Assembly: GCA_949987565.1 (NCBI GenBank)
Contig: OX465118.1
Span: 8,183,564-8,247,563 of the forward strand
Origin: Luidia sarsii
Taxonomy: Eukaryota > Echinodermata > Asteroidea > Paxillosida > Luidiidae
Reading direction: 5' to 3'
DNA length: 64,000 nt
Part shown: piece after piece, positions 23,150-33,767 of the stretch
How positions within the stretch are numbered: the first letter of the stretch is position 1
Layout: every line of letters begins with the position of its first letter
Program-made: the position numbers and the translations under genes
Notes under the pieces: model-generated
Told to the model about the DNA's origin: nothing
Database searches by the model: none
The model's input: only the letters and a program-made list of their open reading frames with translations

Positions 23150-23262
23150 GGGCAGGGGAGGGGTGTCAGGGGTGTGGCAGAGAGGGAGAGGGGGAGGAGA
23201 CAGAGAGGAGGGCAAAGGGAGGAGAGAGAGAGGGAGAGAGGAGAGAGAGGAGAGAGAGGCTG
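23150..23262. repeat. G/GA-rich tract
   Basis: GGGGAGG and GAGAGAGG purine-rich DNA of about 110 bp. Confidence 0.8.
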
Positions 23263-23782
23263 ACAGGGGGGGGGGGTCAGACCAGCCCTAAAGCCCCTAC
23301 ACAACATTGGTCGAGGTCAAAGAATAGCACCCATACGTCTGATCCAACATATGCATGAAATAGGACACCTGTGAAAATTTCAGCTCAATCCGCCAACCGA
23401 GTCTCGAGAAAATCGTGAAAACCGCTTAATTTGTTTCGCGAGAATGCAGCATTCAACCCCGCACTGTTCCGAAAAAAATAGAATGAAGGACAAAATTGCA
23501 CCGATGCGAATTCTCACGTGGAGTTCGTTGCTATACACGATTCCCGGTTTTTTGTTTGTTTAATCGTGGCTGTTGCTTGCTATCAATTAAAGCGTGGCGT
23601 TTGTAGTCGGAAACGTTCGACTTTGTTTCGTCCGGCGAGGCTTGCTGTCCCTATGGGCGGCGTGCTGCGGCCCTTAGAGCTCCTCCAAGGAAAATAGGGC
23701 CCGATTAGATCGGCGCAGAATGATCTTTGGTTTTCACTCTCTCTTTTTCCTTCCCCCCTTTTTTTATTCTTTCTCCCGGCAG

Positions 23783-23916
23783 TTGTCAAATCGGACACGA
23801 GGTACCTCATCAACGACATACTGAGAGACTACAACCAGCTGGTCCGACCAGTCGTCAACGAATCGGTTACAGTGACCGTCTACCACGAAATCGTGCCCGT
23901 CAACGTCATATCGTTT
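23783..23916 (+). CDS. Nicotinic acetylcholine receptor subunit, exon 2 equivalent
   Basis: Part of a Cys-loop ligand-gated cation channel subunit, a pentameric membrane receptor for acetylcholine. This exon encodes the start of the extracellular domain (N-terminal helix and first strand). It has a pyrimidine-rich acceptor ending CCCGGCAG and a donor TTT|GTGAGT; it begins with the last two bases of a codon and ends on a whole codon. The 44 residues include a helix LINDILRDYN, the family signature N-x-L-V-R-P-V, and V-x-V-x-V-Y; NES is a possible N-glycosylation site. Vertebrate exon 2 has the same position and phases. The following intron is 22.2 kb and starts with CT-rich DNA. The signal-peptide exon was not found upstream. 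The subunit type cannot be assigned. Confidence 0.88.
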
Positions 23917-24111
23917 GTGAGTATATCTCTCCTTGTCTCTCACTCTCCACCTCTGCCACTATCTCTGTCTCTATTTTTCTGTGTTTCTTTTACTGTCACT
24001 GTCACTGTATCTGTGTCTGTAACTGTCTCTGTCCCTGCCTCTGTCGCTGGCCCTCTCTGCCTCTGCCTCCGCCTCTGTGTCCCGATTATATCTCTGTTAT
24101 TCTCCAGTCCT
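23917..24111. repeat. CT/TCTGTC-rich intron start
   Basis: Irregular pyrimidine-rich and TGTCTC DNA directly after the splice donor of the receptor exon, leading into the 49-bp minisatellite. Confidence 0.85.
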
Positions 24112-24560
24112 GTCTCAGTCCCTGCCTCTGTCTCTTTCATTCTCTTTCCTCTGTCCCAGTATACATGTCCCTGTCTCTGTCTCTTCCATTCTCTTTCCTC
24201 TGTCCCAGTATACATGTCCCTTGCCTCTGTCCCAGTATACATGTCCCTGCCTCTGTCTCTTCCATTCTCTTTCCTCTGTCCCAGTATACATGTCCCTGTC
24301 TCTGTCTCTTCCATTCTCTTTCCTCTGTCCCAGTATACATGTCCCTGTCTCTGTCTCTTCCATTCTCTTTCCTCTGTCCCAGTATACATGTCCCTTGCCT
24401 CTGTCCCAGTATACATGTCACTGCCTCTGTCTCTTCCATTCTCTTTCCTCTGTCCCAGTATACATGTCACTGCCTCTGTCTCTTCCATTCTCTTTCCTCT
24501 GTCCCAGTATGTCCCTGTCTCTGTCTCTTCCATTCTCTTTCCTCTGTCCCAGTATATAGT
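24112..24560. repeat. 49-bp minisatellite with 27-bp short units
   Basis: The marker CCCAGTATAC(A) string occurs at 24155, 24204, 24231, 24280, 24329, 24378, 24405, 24454, 24503 and 24547. Spacings are 49, 27, 49, 49, 49, 27, 49, 49 and 44 bp. The 27-bp units lack the TCTTCCATTCTCTTTCC part, so two unit types are interleaved. Located in the first intron seen, 200 bp past the donor. Confidence 0.93.
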
Positions 24561-25289
24561 CCATGTCACTGTCTCTGTTGCGTTCACTCTCTCTGCCTGC
24601 AAGGCCGCACATGTTCACGCCTCAAGGTTTGGACAATCCTTTTTTTTAAACAAAGTGTTAATTAATATTTAACCCCGAATGTCGAGCAGACAACGGCATG
24701 TGCTCCGGTGGTATTTGACTTGCGTTCGTTTCTATAGGCCACGTTTGATGGTCTGGATAATGCAGGCTATTCATACGGCATCGATGGCGATAAGACTTCC
24801 GTGCGATAAGCGTGCCCATCTGATAACGAAACAGATACCGTCCTAATGAAAACAAATTCCTCGCCCACGCCTACACATGAAATGGCAAAAAGTATGGGGT
24901 CGCGGTGAATCCACTTTCGGTTATGTATGTGTCTCTTCTGTATTACAGTCGCATTGTAAACTGTTGCAAACATTCCTCATTGCACCATGTCATACAGAAT
25001 CTGGAAATGCCTTCCATCTATAAGAGCATGCACTGCCAGCTGTATATTTCGCACACTTCGTGCTGCGACCATGCATGCGAAATTCGGTCGACAAAATCTT
25101 GTCCTAACCAGTGCTAGTGAGAGGGTTCTCATGTTAAACAAAGTTGACGCTCACAAACAATTACTGTAAGCTATTGGTCTATTCTGCTGTTGGACGTCCA
25201 CGTAGGCTCCTTTTCCTTCTTATTTCCCACATTTTTTTGTTTGCAATTGGTGCTTTTTTGATATCATCTGTGTGTATTTCTGTTATTTG
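24561..25289. other. Non-coding intron stretch, nothing recognised
   Basis: Unique-looking intron DNA without recognisable features. Confidence 0.5.
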
Positions 25290-25348
25290 TATATTATTGT
25301 GGTAATTTTAGTCAGTAAGCAGTTTGCAACTTTTTTTTGTATATCACA
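25290..25348 (+). mobile_element. Foldback family F, right-arm fragment
   Basis: GGTAATTTTAGTCAGTAAGCAGTTTGCAAC-like sequence, matching the outer right arm of copy 2 at 32478-32670 (reverse complement of the outer left arm at 8999). The rest of the element is absent. Confidence 0.75.
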
Positions 25349-25715
25349 ATCTAAGGTTACTTAGATTTGAGTCTAGTTGCCTTGACTTCGTTGAAATTGT
25401 TAGTGCAAATAATGTTACGGTATCGTGCTCTCCAACAGGCTCGTCCTGGAGTGAGCGCAATTTAAAGCTAATGGATTATTTTTGAAATAATTTTTATTAT
25501 CATTATTATCAATTTGAAAACTGCTGTGCTAACTGCATCAGTCGGTCCCCATTTCAAAAAGTTGAGTGGGCGCAAACATCTGCTGAGTATAATTCAGTTG
25601 ATGCTCGCTGTATTTTACGTGTACTCAAGCCCTGGGTGCTTAGTATGAAATGGTAGCTTGAATTTGTTTTATCAAGGAAGGATTTGGTTTTTTTGGGTGC
25701 TTGGGTGGCTCTATA

Positions 25716-25987
25716 TTTGACCCGGCAAAGCATAATGAGGAATAACTCCCACTTTTGAGATTTCGAGGTTTTCTAATGATGTGAAGGGTTATACCACTAG
25801 CTTCCAAATGATATCAAAATAATTATAATATTCTCTAATACTTAAAAAAAATACTTTTAAAAATTTCAAAATATAAAAAAAAGAAAAAAGATTTGTAATC
25901 GAATTGTGAAGATACTTTAACTTAAGGCGTTGTTTACTCAAAAAGTGTTTCGGTGGGATATTCCTCATGTCGTTGTGCCGGGTCACA
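25716..25987 (-). mobile_element. MITE family M, short copy C (reverse orientation)
   Basis: 272 bp between TA dinucleotides; the left end is TTTGACCCGGCA and the right end TGTGCCGGGTCACA. It is inverted relative to the other copies: the CCACCAAAACA side is on the right (complement CGGTGGGATATTCC). Short form, with extra AT-rich DNA in the middle. Confidence 0.87.
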
Positions 25988-26245
25988 TATTATGAAGTCG
26001 GTCCCGCGTGGTAGGTAATGTGCAGGACGATCCGGTAGCGACCGCGTGTCTAGTGGCGTCTCGGCAAGACGAGTGCACGCACGGAGTGCAGTAATGAGTT
26101 GGCTGTAACAGGTATCTTTCTGGCGTTATAAAGGGGGTGCCTTTTACCTCCTTTCTTCCCGTCGCGAACACTATGAGTAATAATGTAGAGCGTATATCGC
26201 CCGGCGGGCGTGCAAGAAATCTAATAGATTCCCCATTTAAGAAGT
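25988..26245. other. Non-coding intron stretch, nothing recognised
   Basis: Short mixed segment with no recognisable feature. Confidence 0.5.
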
Positions 26246-26533
26246 GTTTCCCGTCCCCTGTCTCTCTCCTCTCTGTCTCCCACCCTCCCCTCTCTCCTCC
26301 TCCTCTCCTCCCTCTCTCTAACTCTCTCTCCCCTCCCGATATCTACCTTCCCTTCCCTTTCTCCACTTCCTTCCTTTTTCCCTTCTCTTCCTTTTTGCCC
26401 TTACCTTCCATTCTCTACCCTCCCCATCCCATACCTCCCCTCCTCTCCCTTCCCCTGGACTTATTTCCTTGCCTTGACTTGCCTTGCCTTGCCTTGCCTT
26501 GCCGTGCCTTGCCTTGCCTTGCCTTGCCTTGCC
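26246..26533. repeat. CT-rich tract ending in a CCTTG array
   Basis: Irregular TCTCTCC/TTCCCTT DNA to 26460, then about 13 units of CCTTG (26467-26533). Confidence 0.93.
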
Positions 26534-27094
26534 TTCCCTTCCCTTCCCTTCCCTTTCCCTTCCCTTCCCTTCCCTTCCCTTCCCTTCCCTTCCCTTCCCT
26601 TCCCTTCCCTTCCCTTCCCTTCCCTTCCCTTCCCTTCCCTTCCCTTCCCTTCCCTTCCCTTCCCTTCCCTTCCCTTCCCTTCCCTTCCCTTCCCTTCCCT
26701 TCCCTTCCCTTCCCTTCCCTTCCCTTCCCTTCCCTTCCCTTCCCTTCCCTTCCCTTCCCTTCCCTTCCCTTCCCTTCCCTTCCCTTCCCTTCCCTTCCCT
26801 TCCCTTCCCTTCCCTTCCCTTCCCTTCCCTTCCCTTCCCTTCCCTTCCCTTCCCTTCCCTTCCCTTCCCTTCCCTTCCCTTCCCTTCCTTCCTTCCCTTC
26901 CCTTCCCTTCCCTTCCCTTCCCTTCCCTTCCCTTCCCTTCCCTTCCCTTCCCTTCCCTTCCCTTCCCTTCCCTTCCCTTCCCCTCCCCTCCCCTCCCCTC
27001 CCCTCCCTTCCCTTCCCTTCCCTTCCCTTCCCTTCCCTCCCCTCCCCTCCCCTCCCTTCCCTTCCCTTCCCTTCCCTTACCTTCCCTTCCCTTT
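26534..27094. repeat. CCCTT pentamer array, about 112 units
   Basis: Almost perfect TTCCC units for 560 bp, with a few CCCCT units near 26982-27006 and 27036-27055. The opposite strand reads GGGAA, with potential for G-quadruplex or triplex DNA. Frames of about 210 to 380 codons here are Pro-Phe-Pro-Ser-Leu or Arg-Glu-Gly-Lys-Gly artefacts. Confidence 0.97.
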
Positions 27095-27349
27095 ACACAC
27101 ACGACCCCGAAAGCCCCCTCTTACATATACGGTTGGCCGGAGGTACCTTTCCCACAGCACTAATCGAATTGGCTAGGAAATGCGTGTACCAGAAGCAGAA
27201 AAGAGAGGACAAGAAAAAAAAAATCACACCCTATGTGACTGCAACTCAAACCTCGTGCAAGATGGAGATCCATCGTCCGTTTGTTTGTTAATTTACTTGA
27301 GTGAAGAGTGTTGCCAGAAGTGATTCGATTTGTATTCACCCTCCTGCCT

Positions 27350-27549
27350 NNNNNNNNNNNNNNNNNNNNNNNNNNNNNNNNNNNNNNNNNNNNNNNNNNN
27401 NNNNNNNNNNNNNNNNNNNNNNNNNNNNNNNNNNNNNNNNNNNNNNNNNNNNNNNNNNNNNNNNNNNNNNNNNNNNNNNNNNNNNNNNNNNNNNNNNNNN
27501 NNNNNNNNNNNNNNNNNNNNNNNNNNNNNNNNNNNNNNNNNNNNNNNNN
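27350..27549. other. Assembly gap (200 N)
   Basis: Run of exactly 200 N followed immediately by CT-rich repeat, so the gap was probably caused by a tract that could not be assembled. Confidence 0.99.
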
Positions 27550-27551
27550 GC

Positions 27552-27787
27552 TGTCTCTCTCTCTCCCTCTCTCTCTCCCCCTCTCTCTCTCTCTACATCT
27601 CTGTATTTTTTTCTCTCTCTCACTCTCTCTTCCTTGTTCTCTCCCTATCTCCCTCCCTCTCTCACTATATCTCCATCTCGCTCTCTATCCCTCTCTCTCA
27701 CCCACTCTCTCACTATATCTCCATATCGTTCTCTATCCCTCTCTCTCCCCTATCTCACCATCTCTCCATTTCTCTCTCCCCTCTCTC

Positions 27788-27828
<41 letters not shown>
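27552..27828. repeat. CT-rich tract
   Basis: TCTCTC with CTATATCTCCAT interruptions (about 60-bp internal reuse near 27664 and 27713). Adjoins the gap. Confidence 0.92.
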
Positions 27829-28904
27829 ACAGTATTTTGAAGAAAAAAACCCAGACTGATGACTGTTAGAGTATAGCAATAAATTACAGCTCCGCTTCTC
27901 TCAACGCACACTACAAATTGTGGGCCTAAACAAGTGAATGTCCATGTCAAATGTATAAGTGAAATTTGGAAGAATTTGATACATTTTTGGGGGTGGTGGG
28001 AGAACAGGGGATAGTGTGCAGGATATGTGGGGTTTTTCTTAGGGGGAGGGGAGGTATGTGGGGTGTTTATAATATTTTGTTTGGGAGGTTGCACTGTGGT
28101 AGTCGGTTTCTGTGTTGATGCGACTGGGAAGATGACGATGCTGCGTCCGTGTGGAGATGCATCTTTCTGACCCTGATCGTCGGTGGGTCTCGGGGAGGGG
28201 GAGGTGAAGGGGAGGGGGAGGGGGAGGGGGGTCTAGCGTTCTTATCGAATCATGTCGGACACTCACGTCATTATCGTGCCAAGGTTAGCGGCAGCGGCCA
28301 AGTCACTGGTCAAAATGATTGTAAAACAAACCCCCCAAAATCAAATCAAATTCGTCACTTTCATGGTCTATATTACCATGATTGCTCGGGCCCTTGGACA
28401 ATCTTGTTGCTGGTACAAGTGCCTGTCGAATTTGTACGTCAACTGTTTTGCCTTTTTTCCCCGCTTCTCCCCGGCGTCCATCCTATCGATCCCTTTAATA
28501 CCAGGCCTGTAACGGCTCTCTCTGCAGTATCCCCTTAATTAACCAGTCGTATTTGTCGATTATTTACTGATGAGTCCATGTTCTGTAAATTCTGTCCAAA
28601 TTCATCGCTCTTGGGTTTGGCATTTTGTGTTCTGTTCATAACATTGCAGATTGGTACAGTGGAAATTAAACGGTTTACTTTTAATTTTAAGCTAGTACGA
28701 GTCACTGCTATGCGTTTTGGTGGAAGGCCTTTCTGTCGTCGGTGACGTCAGTGTGACGTATTCGCCCCTCGCCGCTAAGGGAATTGTTGGTCTGCCGTTG
28801 GCCGGCTATGGCGGTCGTGATGGTACTGGCACGATGGTTTACCGTCATAGCTATTAATTTGAGTTATTTCACAATTAGATGTCTAATGTTCTCTGACATG
28901 AAAT
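27829..28904. other. Non-coding intron stretch, nothing recognised
   Basis: Mixed sequence with a GGGGA patch at 28197-28231. A frame at 28252-28512 is open for 86 codons but shows no known motif. Confidence 0.5.
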
Positions 28905-29046
28905 TGTAAAAAAAAAAAAAAAGCAGACCCGCGGCCCTGAATTCGAGACCATTGGTTTTGCGTACCAGCGCTCTTCCCATCTGAGCTATACCCAGCCCTT
29001 AGATGGTGGCCTTCCCAAGTAGTCGACTAGTCTTTGCCGGGTGGTT
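28905..29046 (-). mobile_element. tRNA-derived SINE remnant
   Basis: On the minus strand it reads TATAGCTCAGATGGGAAGAGC (Pol III A-box type) followed 34 bases later by GGTCTCGAATTC (B-box type), then a run of 16 T at its end (28907-28922 on the + strand as A). The tRNA fold is broken in the acceptor and T stems, so it is not a functional tRNA. Upstream of the A box it shares AGGCCACCATCTAAGGGCT with the remnant at 55060-55176, which shows a family. Confidence 0.75.
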
Positions 29047-29049
29047 ATT

Positions 29050-29234
29050 TGGAGTGTTTGTTTGTTTGCTTACTTGCCTTCTCGCTCACCTACTAGGCTT
29101 GCTTGCCTGTGTGGCTCTCACTTCGTCTGCTCGCGTGCTCGCTTGTCAGCTTGCACGATCACTTGCCTGCTTGACTGCTGTAATTGCTCATCCGTAATGC
29201 ACATTTGTCTGTTAGCTGGTTTGCAAGTCGCCTA

Positions 29235-29269
<35 letters not shown>

Positions 29270-29812
29270 ATTGATTGATTGATTGATTGGTCGCTTGTCC
29301 GTCCGCTTCACTGTTGCTTGTATGCATGTTTGATTGCACGTCTGCTTGCCTGCTCGCTTGCATGTTTACTTGCATTACCCCGTTTGGTCGCTGTCATGCT
29401 TGCTTGCCTTCATGCTTGCTTACCTGTTTGCTTACCTTCATGCTTGCTTACCTGCTTGATTGCTCGCATGCATGCTTGTTCGCTCAAATGCTTGATTGCT
29501 TTTCCCGCTTGTTTGCATGCTTGCTTGTTTTCATGCTTGATTGCTCGCATGCATGCTTGTTCGCTCAAATGCGTGATTGCTATCCCCGCTTATTTGCATG
29601 CTTGCTTGTCTTCATGCTTGCTTACCCGTTTGCTTGATTGCTCGCTTGCTTGTTCGTTTAAATGCGTGATTGCTATCCCCGCTTATTTGCATGCTTGCTT
29701 GTCTTCATGCTTGCTTACCCGTTTGCTTGATTGCTCGCATGCTTGTTCGTTTAAATGCGTGATTGCTATCCCCGCTTGTTTGCTCCAGTGATTGCATGTT
29801 TGCCCGCTCGCC
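29050..29812. repeat. GCTT-rich repeat with a 93-bp unit
   Basis: Low-complexity DNA built on GCTTGCTT. (GCTT)n(GATT)n lies at 29236-29289. A 93-bp unit is seen from the string TATCCCCGCTT at 29581, 29674 and 29767, with a diverged copy near 29498. Frames give Cys/Leu/Ala-rich repeats and are not genes. Confidence 0.92.
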
Positions 29813-30284
29813 TGCTGCCTATTTTCCCCTCATCTGTTTGTTTGTTTTCGTGTCCAACCTCTTACATTACAGCCTTGCTCACTGGGGTTGATGCGTGGGC
29901 CCTTAGGGCTGAGGCCGGATCGTCGCCTTATGCAGCTCCACTGGAGTGAAATTCCCCGTATCATTTTCGGATTGATGCCTTGCACAGATTATGACAGGGA
30001 CAGTATATGACCCCGGGTATAGTGGGTTTTTTTTTTCCCGGTTCGCACACTGCTGTCTCTTCTTCGTTGATGGCTGTGAAGATTGCAGTGTGTCTAGAGC
30101 GCGAGGAAATTGGTTAGCAACCATCGCTTGTTATCGGATTGCGGTAGAGAGAGAGAGAGAGAAGTACACTGCCAATGGTGCAGATAGAAAACAAAACCAC
30201 GGGCTCGCTCTTGATTGCAGCAATGGAGCGGACGAACGGAATTATCAATCAATCAATGGATTTATCAATCAAAGGACACAGCGT
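29813..30284. other. Non-coding intron stretch
   Basis: Mixed sequence with a short (GA)n at 30147-30163. No gene recognised. Confidence 0.5.
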
Positions 30285-30870
30285 GTGCGTGAAGAAGAAG
30301 CAGAAGAAGCAGAAGACGAAGAGGACGAAGAAGACGAATAAGAAGAAGAAGAAGAAGAAGAAGCAGAAGAAGGAGATGCAGTTGAAGAAGACGAAGAATA
30401 AAAAAGGAGATGATGATGAAGAAGAATAATAAGCAGAAGACGAAGAAGAAGAAGAAGCAGAAGAATAATAAGCAGAAGATGACGAAGAAGTAGCAGAACA
30501 TGATGATGAAGAAGGATTATAAGCAGAAGATGAAGAAGACGAAGAAGCAGAAGAAGAAGATGCAGTTGAAGAAGACGAAGAAGAAAAAAGAAGATGATGA
30601 TGAAGAAGAATAATAAGCAGAAGATGACGGAGAAGAAGCAGAACATGATGATGAAGAAGGATTATAAGCAGAAGATGAAGAAGAAGAAGAAGAAGATGAA
30701 TAAAAAGGAGAAAAAAGAAGATGATGATAATGAAGAAGGATAATAAGAGAGAATAAATAGGAAAGAATAAGGATGAGGAGGAGGAAGGGGAGGGGCAAAA
30801 GCAAGAGCAGGAACAGGAGCAGGAGGAATAGGAGTAGGAGGAGCAGGAAAATTAAAGCTAGAGCTGCAAC
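30285..30870. repeat. GAA/GAT-rich tract with longer internal repeats
   Basis: Purine-rich GAAGAA with GATGAT and GCAGAAG. Blocks recur: GCAGAACATGATGATGAAG at 30493 and 30637 (step 144 bp) and GATGCAGTTGAAGAAGACG at 30375 and 30569. The + frames would be acidic (Glu/Asp) and the minus frames poly-Leu/Ser, as usual for such tracts. Confidence 0.93.
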
Positions 30871-31667
30871 TTAAATCAAAGCCAAAGGTGAATTATTTGT
30901 GGGTGATACACGATTGGTTGCTGAATATTTCCTAAGAACAAGCCAGACCACTGACCAAGTTCAACTTGGACAAGATCTTAAACATTACCCCGGCACGCAC
31001 TTCGGGAAAGAGCAGTTGATACAAGCCACAGCGGGGCTATTCTTAATGAAACGAGAAAGCGTCTGCATCGACACTTCTCCGGCGATCCCTTTAACTAGGG
31101 GGGAACAATAACAGATACAAGGGGGAATGATCAAGGAGGGGGGAGCGAAGTTGTTCAGCAGAAAGACAATTTCCACCAAGCGGGTGCCTCTCGCCTCCCC
31201 CCACCCCCAACCCCTCCTGCCCCACGGCGCATCTTTAGGAATAAGGAACCCAAAGTGCGGGAAAATTGCCATCTCGCGCGTAAAATTAAATACATTCGGC
31301 GGCAAACGGGAGTGGGTAAGGGGGTAGAGAGTTTGGGGGATGGGAGGGGGAGGGGAGGGAGTGCCATGCTCGTAGTAACTGCAAAATCTGGTTGAGGGGA
31401 GGAGGGGAGCAGGGTAGGTGGGGCGGTGTTGGTGGTGGTGGCGTATAAAACCGAGAGAAACCTCTAGTATTGCGAAAAATCCTACGGCCGTTGCATGTTC
31501 CGCTTATTTTTCCGTACGTCTCCCTCCTCTCTATATTGGTCTCTGTCTGACTTACAGACCTATAAAAAAAAAATTCACCTCGACCAAAATACACAACAAT
31601 ACCCCAAAAATCCAGAATATGAATACAGGAGGCCTTTTGCTTATGAGTAGGAAGAGGTGAGGAGGGG
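30871..31667. other. Non-coding intron stretch, nothing recognised
   Basis: Mixed sequence with G-rich patches near 31320-31440. No gene recognised. Confidence 0.5.
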
Positions 31668-31980
31668 AGGAGAGGGCGGAGGAGGATGAGGAGGAGGAAG
31701 AGGAGGATGAGAAGCAGAGGGAGAAGAAGGGGAAGAGGGAGATGGAGAGGGAGAGGCAGAGGCAGAGGCAGAGGCAGAGGCAGAAGGAGATGCAGATGCA
31801 GAGGCAGAGGCAGAGGCAGAGGCAGAGGCAGAGGCAGAGGCAGAGGCAGAGGCAGAGGCATAAGGAGGGGGAGGGAGACGGAGATGGAGATGGAGAGGGA
31901 GACTGACTGGGACAGGGACAGAAACAGGGACAGGGAGAAGAAGGAAAAGAGGAAGAAGAAGAAGAAGAAGAAGAATAAGG
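31668..31980. repeat. GA-rich tract with GGCAGA hexamers
   Basis: GAGGAG and GAAGAA DNA around a core (31752-31861) of the hexamer GGCAGA with a few GATGCA units. The same hexamer recurs at 35059-35135. Confidence 0.93.
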
Positions 31981-32477
31981 AGAAGACTTTTTTTGACTTT
32001 TCAAATGGAGACATTATTTCAAAGAAGAAACTCTAAGATTCAATTTCAACAAAGACTCTCGATAATTATTTTCGGCTCTTGGACAAGTCGGAGACGTAGC
32101 CGGAGCCGAAGCCTTAGTCGTTTTTAGTCAATCATAAAAGCCGCACGAGCTGAGACGGACAAGGATCTTTCCCTTGTGGAATCGTGGCCCAATTCGCTCC
32201 AGAAAAGACGCCTTTGCTGGAACGGTCGATACCAACTCATCATTATAAGTCCCGATCGACCGGTCATTTTTTGTTTTACTTTCACGGGGTGGAGCGTCGG
32301 TCACGACCCAGTTTCTCTCCTGTATCGAGCGAGGACTGCATGCGTTTGATACGATGTGTCAAGCAGTGAGACCGCTAGAGGGTTTTGTGGGGTAGTCCTT
32401 TGCACCGTGGAAAACGGATGCATTTCACATGGAATTTGACCGAGAGTGACATACATTTTTTTCTGTGGGGGTGGGGG
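31981..32477. other. Non-coding intron stretch, nothing recognised
   Basis: Mixed sequence without recognisable features. Confidence 0.5.
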
Positions 32478-32670
32478 ACTGCTTACTAACTAAAAGTGAA
32501 GAATCTTAAAATTAAGTGGGCCTGACGTTTCGATCCTAGCAGCACCTTTCTCAAAGGCAAAAAGGTCCTTGAGAAAGGTCTTGCTATGATCAAAACGTCA
32601 GGCCCACTAAATTTTAAGATTTACATTTTGGTAATTTTATTCAGTAAGCAGTGTGCAACATTTTTGTGTA
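32478..32670 (+). mobile_element. Foldback element, family F, copy 2
   Basis: About 193 bp forming a nearly full-length hairpin. The left arm runs from GACTGCTTACTAACT through GGGCCTGACGTTTCGATCCT. The right arm runs from CAAAACGTCAGGCCCACTAA through ACATTTTGGTAATTTTATTC to AGTAAGCAGTGTGCAAC. The tip is CTTTCTCAAAGGC...CTTGAGAAAGG. It matches copy 1 arm for arm and extends further on the right. No coding capacity. Confidence 0.87.
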
Positions 32671-33767
32671 TGACCTTAAAAATGAAGAAAATGGAAATCT
32701 TATAAATTTAGGGAGACTGATATTTAAACTGATTTACTGGTTCTTTCCAGAACCCGCAACTCTTCTCACAATTCACGTTGGAAACCCGCCAAACGCCGAC
32801 TTAACATTAGGCCGAAATATTTCCATAAGTTACGTACTTTTTGAAGGAGAAGCAAAGCACTCATCTTTTAATGGAGTGTTCTTGTGGCGCGGTTGTATCA
32901 TTTGCTGAGATAGTTGATGCAACTTGAGGGGAAGGATTTGTTCTTCTGAGTCGAATATGTAGGCCAGCTCACAGAGGCATTCGATTGACTGAGGTCATTT
33001 CAAGTACCCGACTTTTCGGTACATACGTGGGAAAAGCACGTCGGCAAGACAGGATTCCACACTCCGGCCGTCATCCACGACATTATGCATAATGCATGAG
33101 AATGCAAATGGCCTTCGCACTCTGGACAGTCACGGGTGGCGAGAATTCCGGAGGGAGTAACGAGTCTAATTTGAATTGCAGTGTTGACGCTGGAAATTAG
33201 ACCGCGTACGGGCAGCGTCCAACCCAGGGGAGCAATTTGCCGTCCCAGTTAGTGCCGTGGTGTGGGCGTCCCCGCCCCTCTGCACTTACGCATGCATATG
33301 CATGAGCATGCAAATGACCTCGGACGCTCTGCACTTTTGGGTGGAGCGGCAGCGGTCGCGCCGCGCGCCTCTGCATTTCATGCCGTGATGAGCGACGATA
33401 ATCGGGACGCTCTCCTTGCTGGACGGGAGCTCCCCCAACCCCCCCTCTACCCCCAGCCCTAACCACCCCTTCCTCTCACAGATTTCGCAGACACCTGTGT
33501 TTGTCAATGTGCATGCAAATCACGGCAGAGGACGGCAAAATTGATTAGGAACAGCCAAAGAAAATGCGAATAAATGAATAGACAAAAAGGCCAGGGAGGT
33601 ATGAGCTCGCACTTCGCTAGTGGCTCCCCGTACCGATGCCAAGGCCCAGTTCTTGGTCTATGCAGTGTGAAGACAGGAATTTCTAAATTGAACGAGGAAC
33701 TGATTAAGAAAAAAAAACCTCCACTAAAGCAACATAATCTATATGTTTCGGGTGTTGTAAAAACGAA
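32671..33767. other. Non-coding intron stretch with three octamer motifs
   Basis: Mixed sequence, locally GC-rich (33230-33480). The perfect octamer ATGCAAAT, the binding site of POU-domain factors, occurs at 33102-33109, 33308-33315 and 33513-33520. Around the first two, about 35 bp are similar (GCATGAG-ATGCAAATG-CCT and CTCTG). No gene recognised. Confidence 0.4.

Noticed and set aside
26137..27291. A 384-codon frame
   Set aside because: Pentamer artefact (Pro-Phe-Pro-Ser-Leu) with chance extensions at both ends.
30285..30870. Acidic Glu/Asp-rich frame that could suggest a nuclear acidic protein
   Set aside because: GAA-repeat artefact; broken by stops in each frame and without flanking unique coding sequence.
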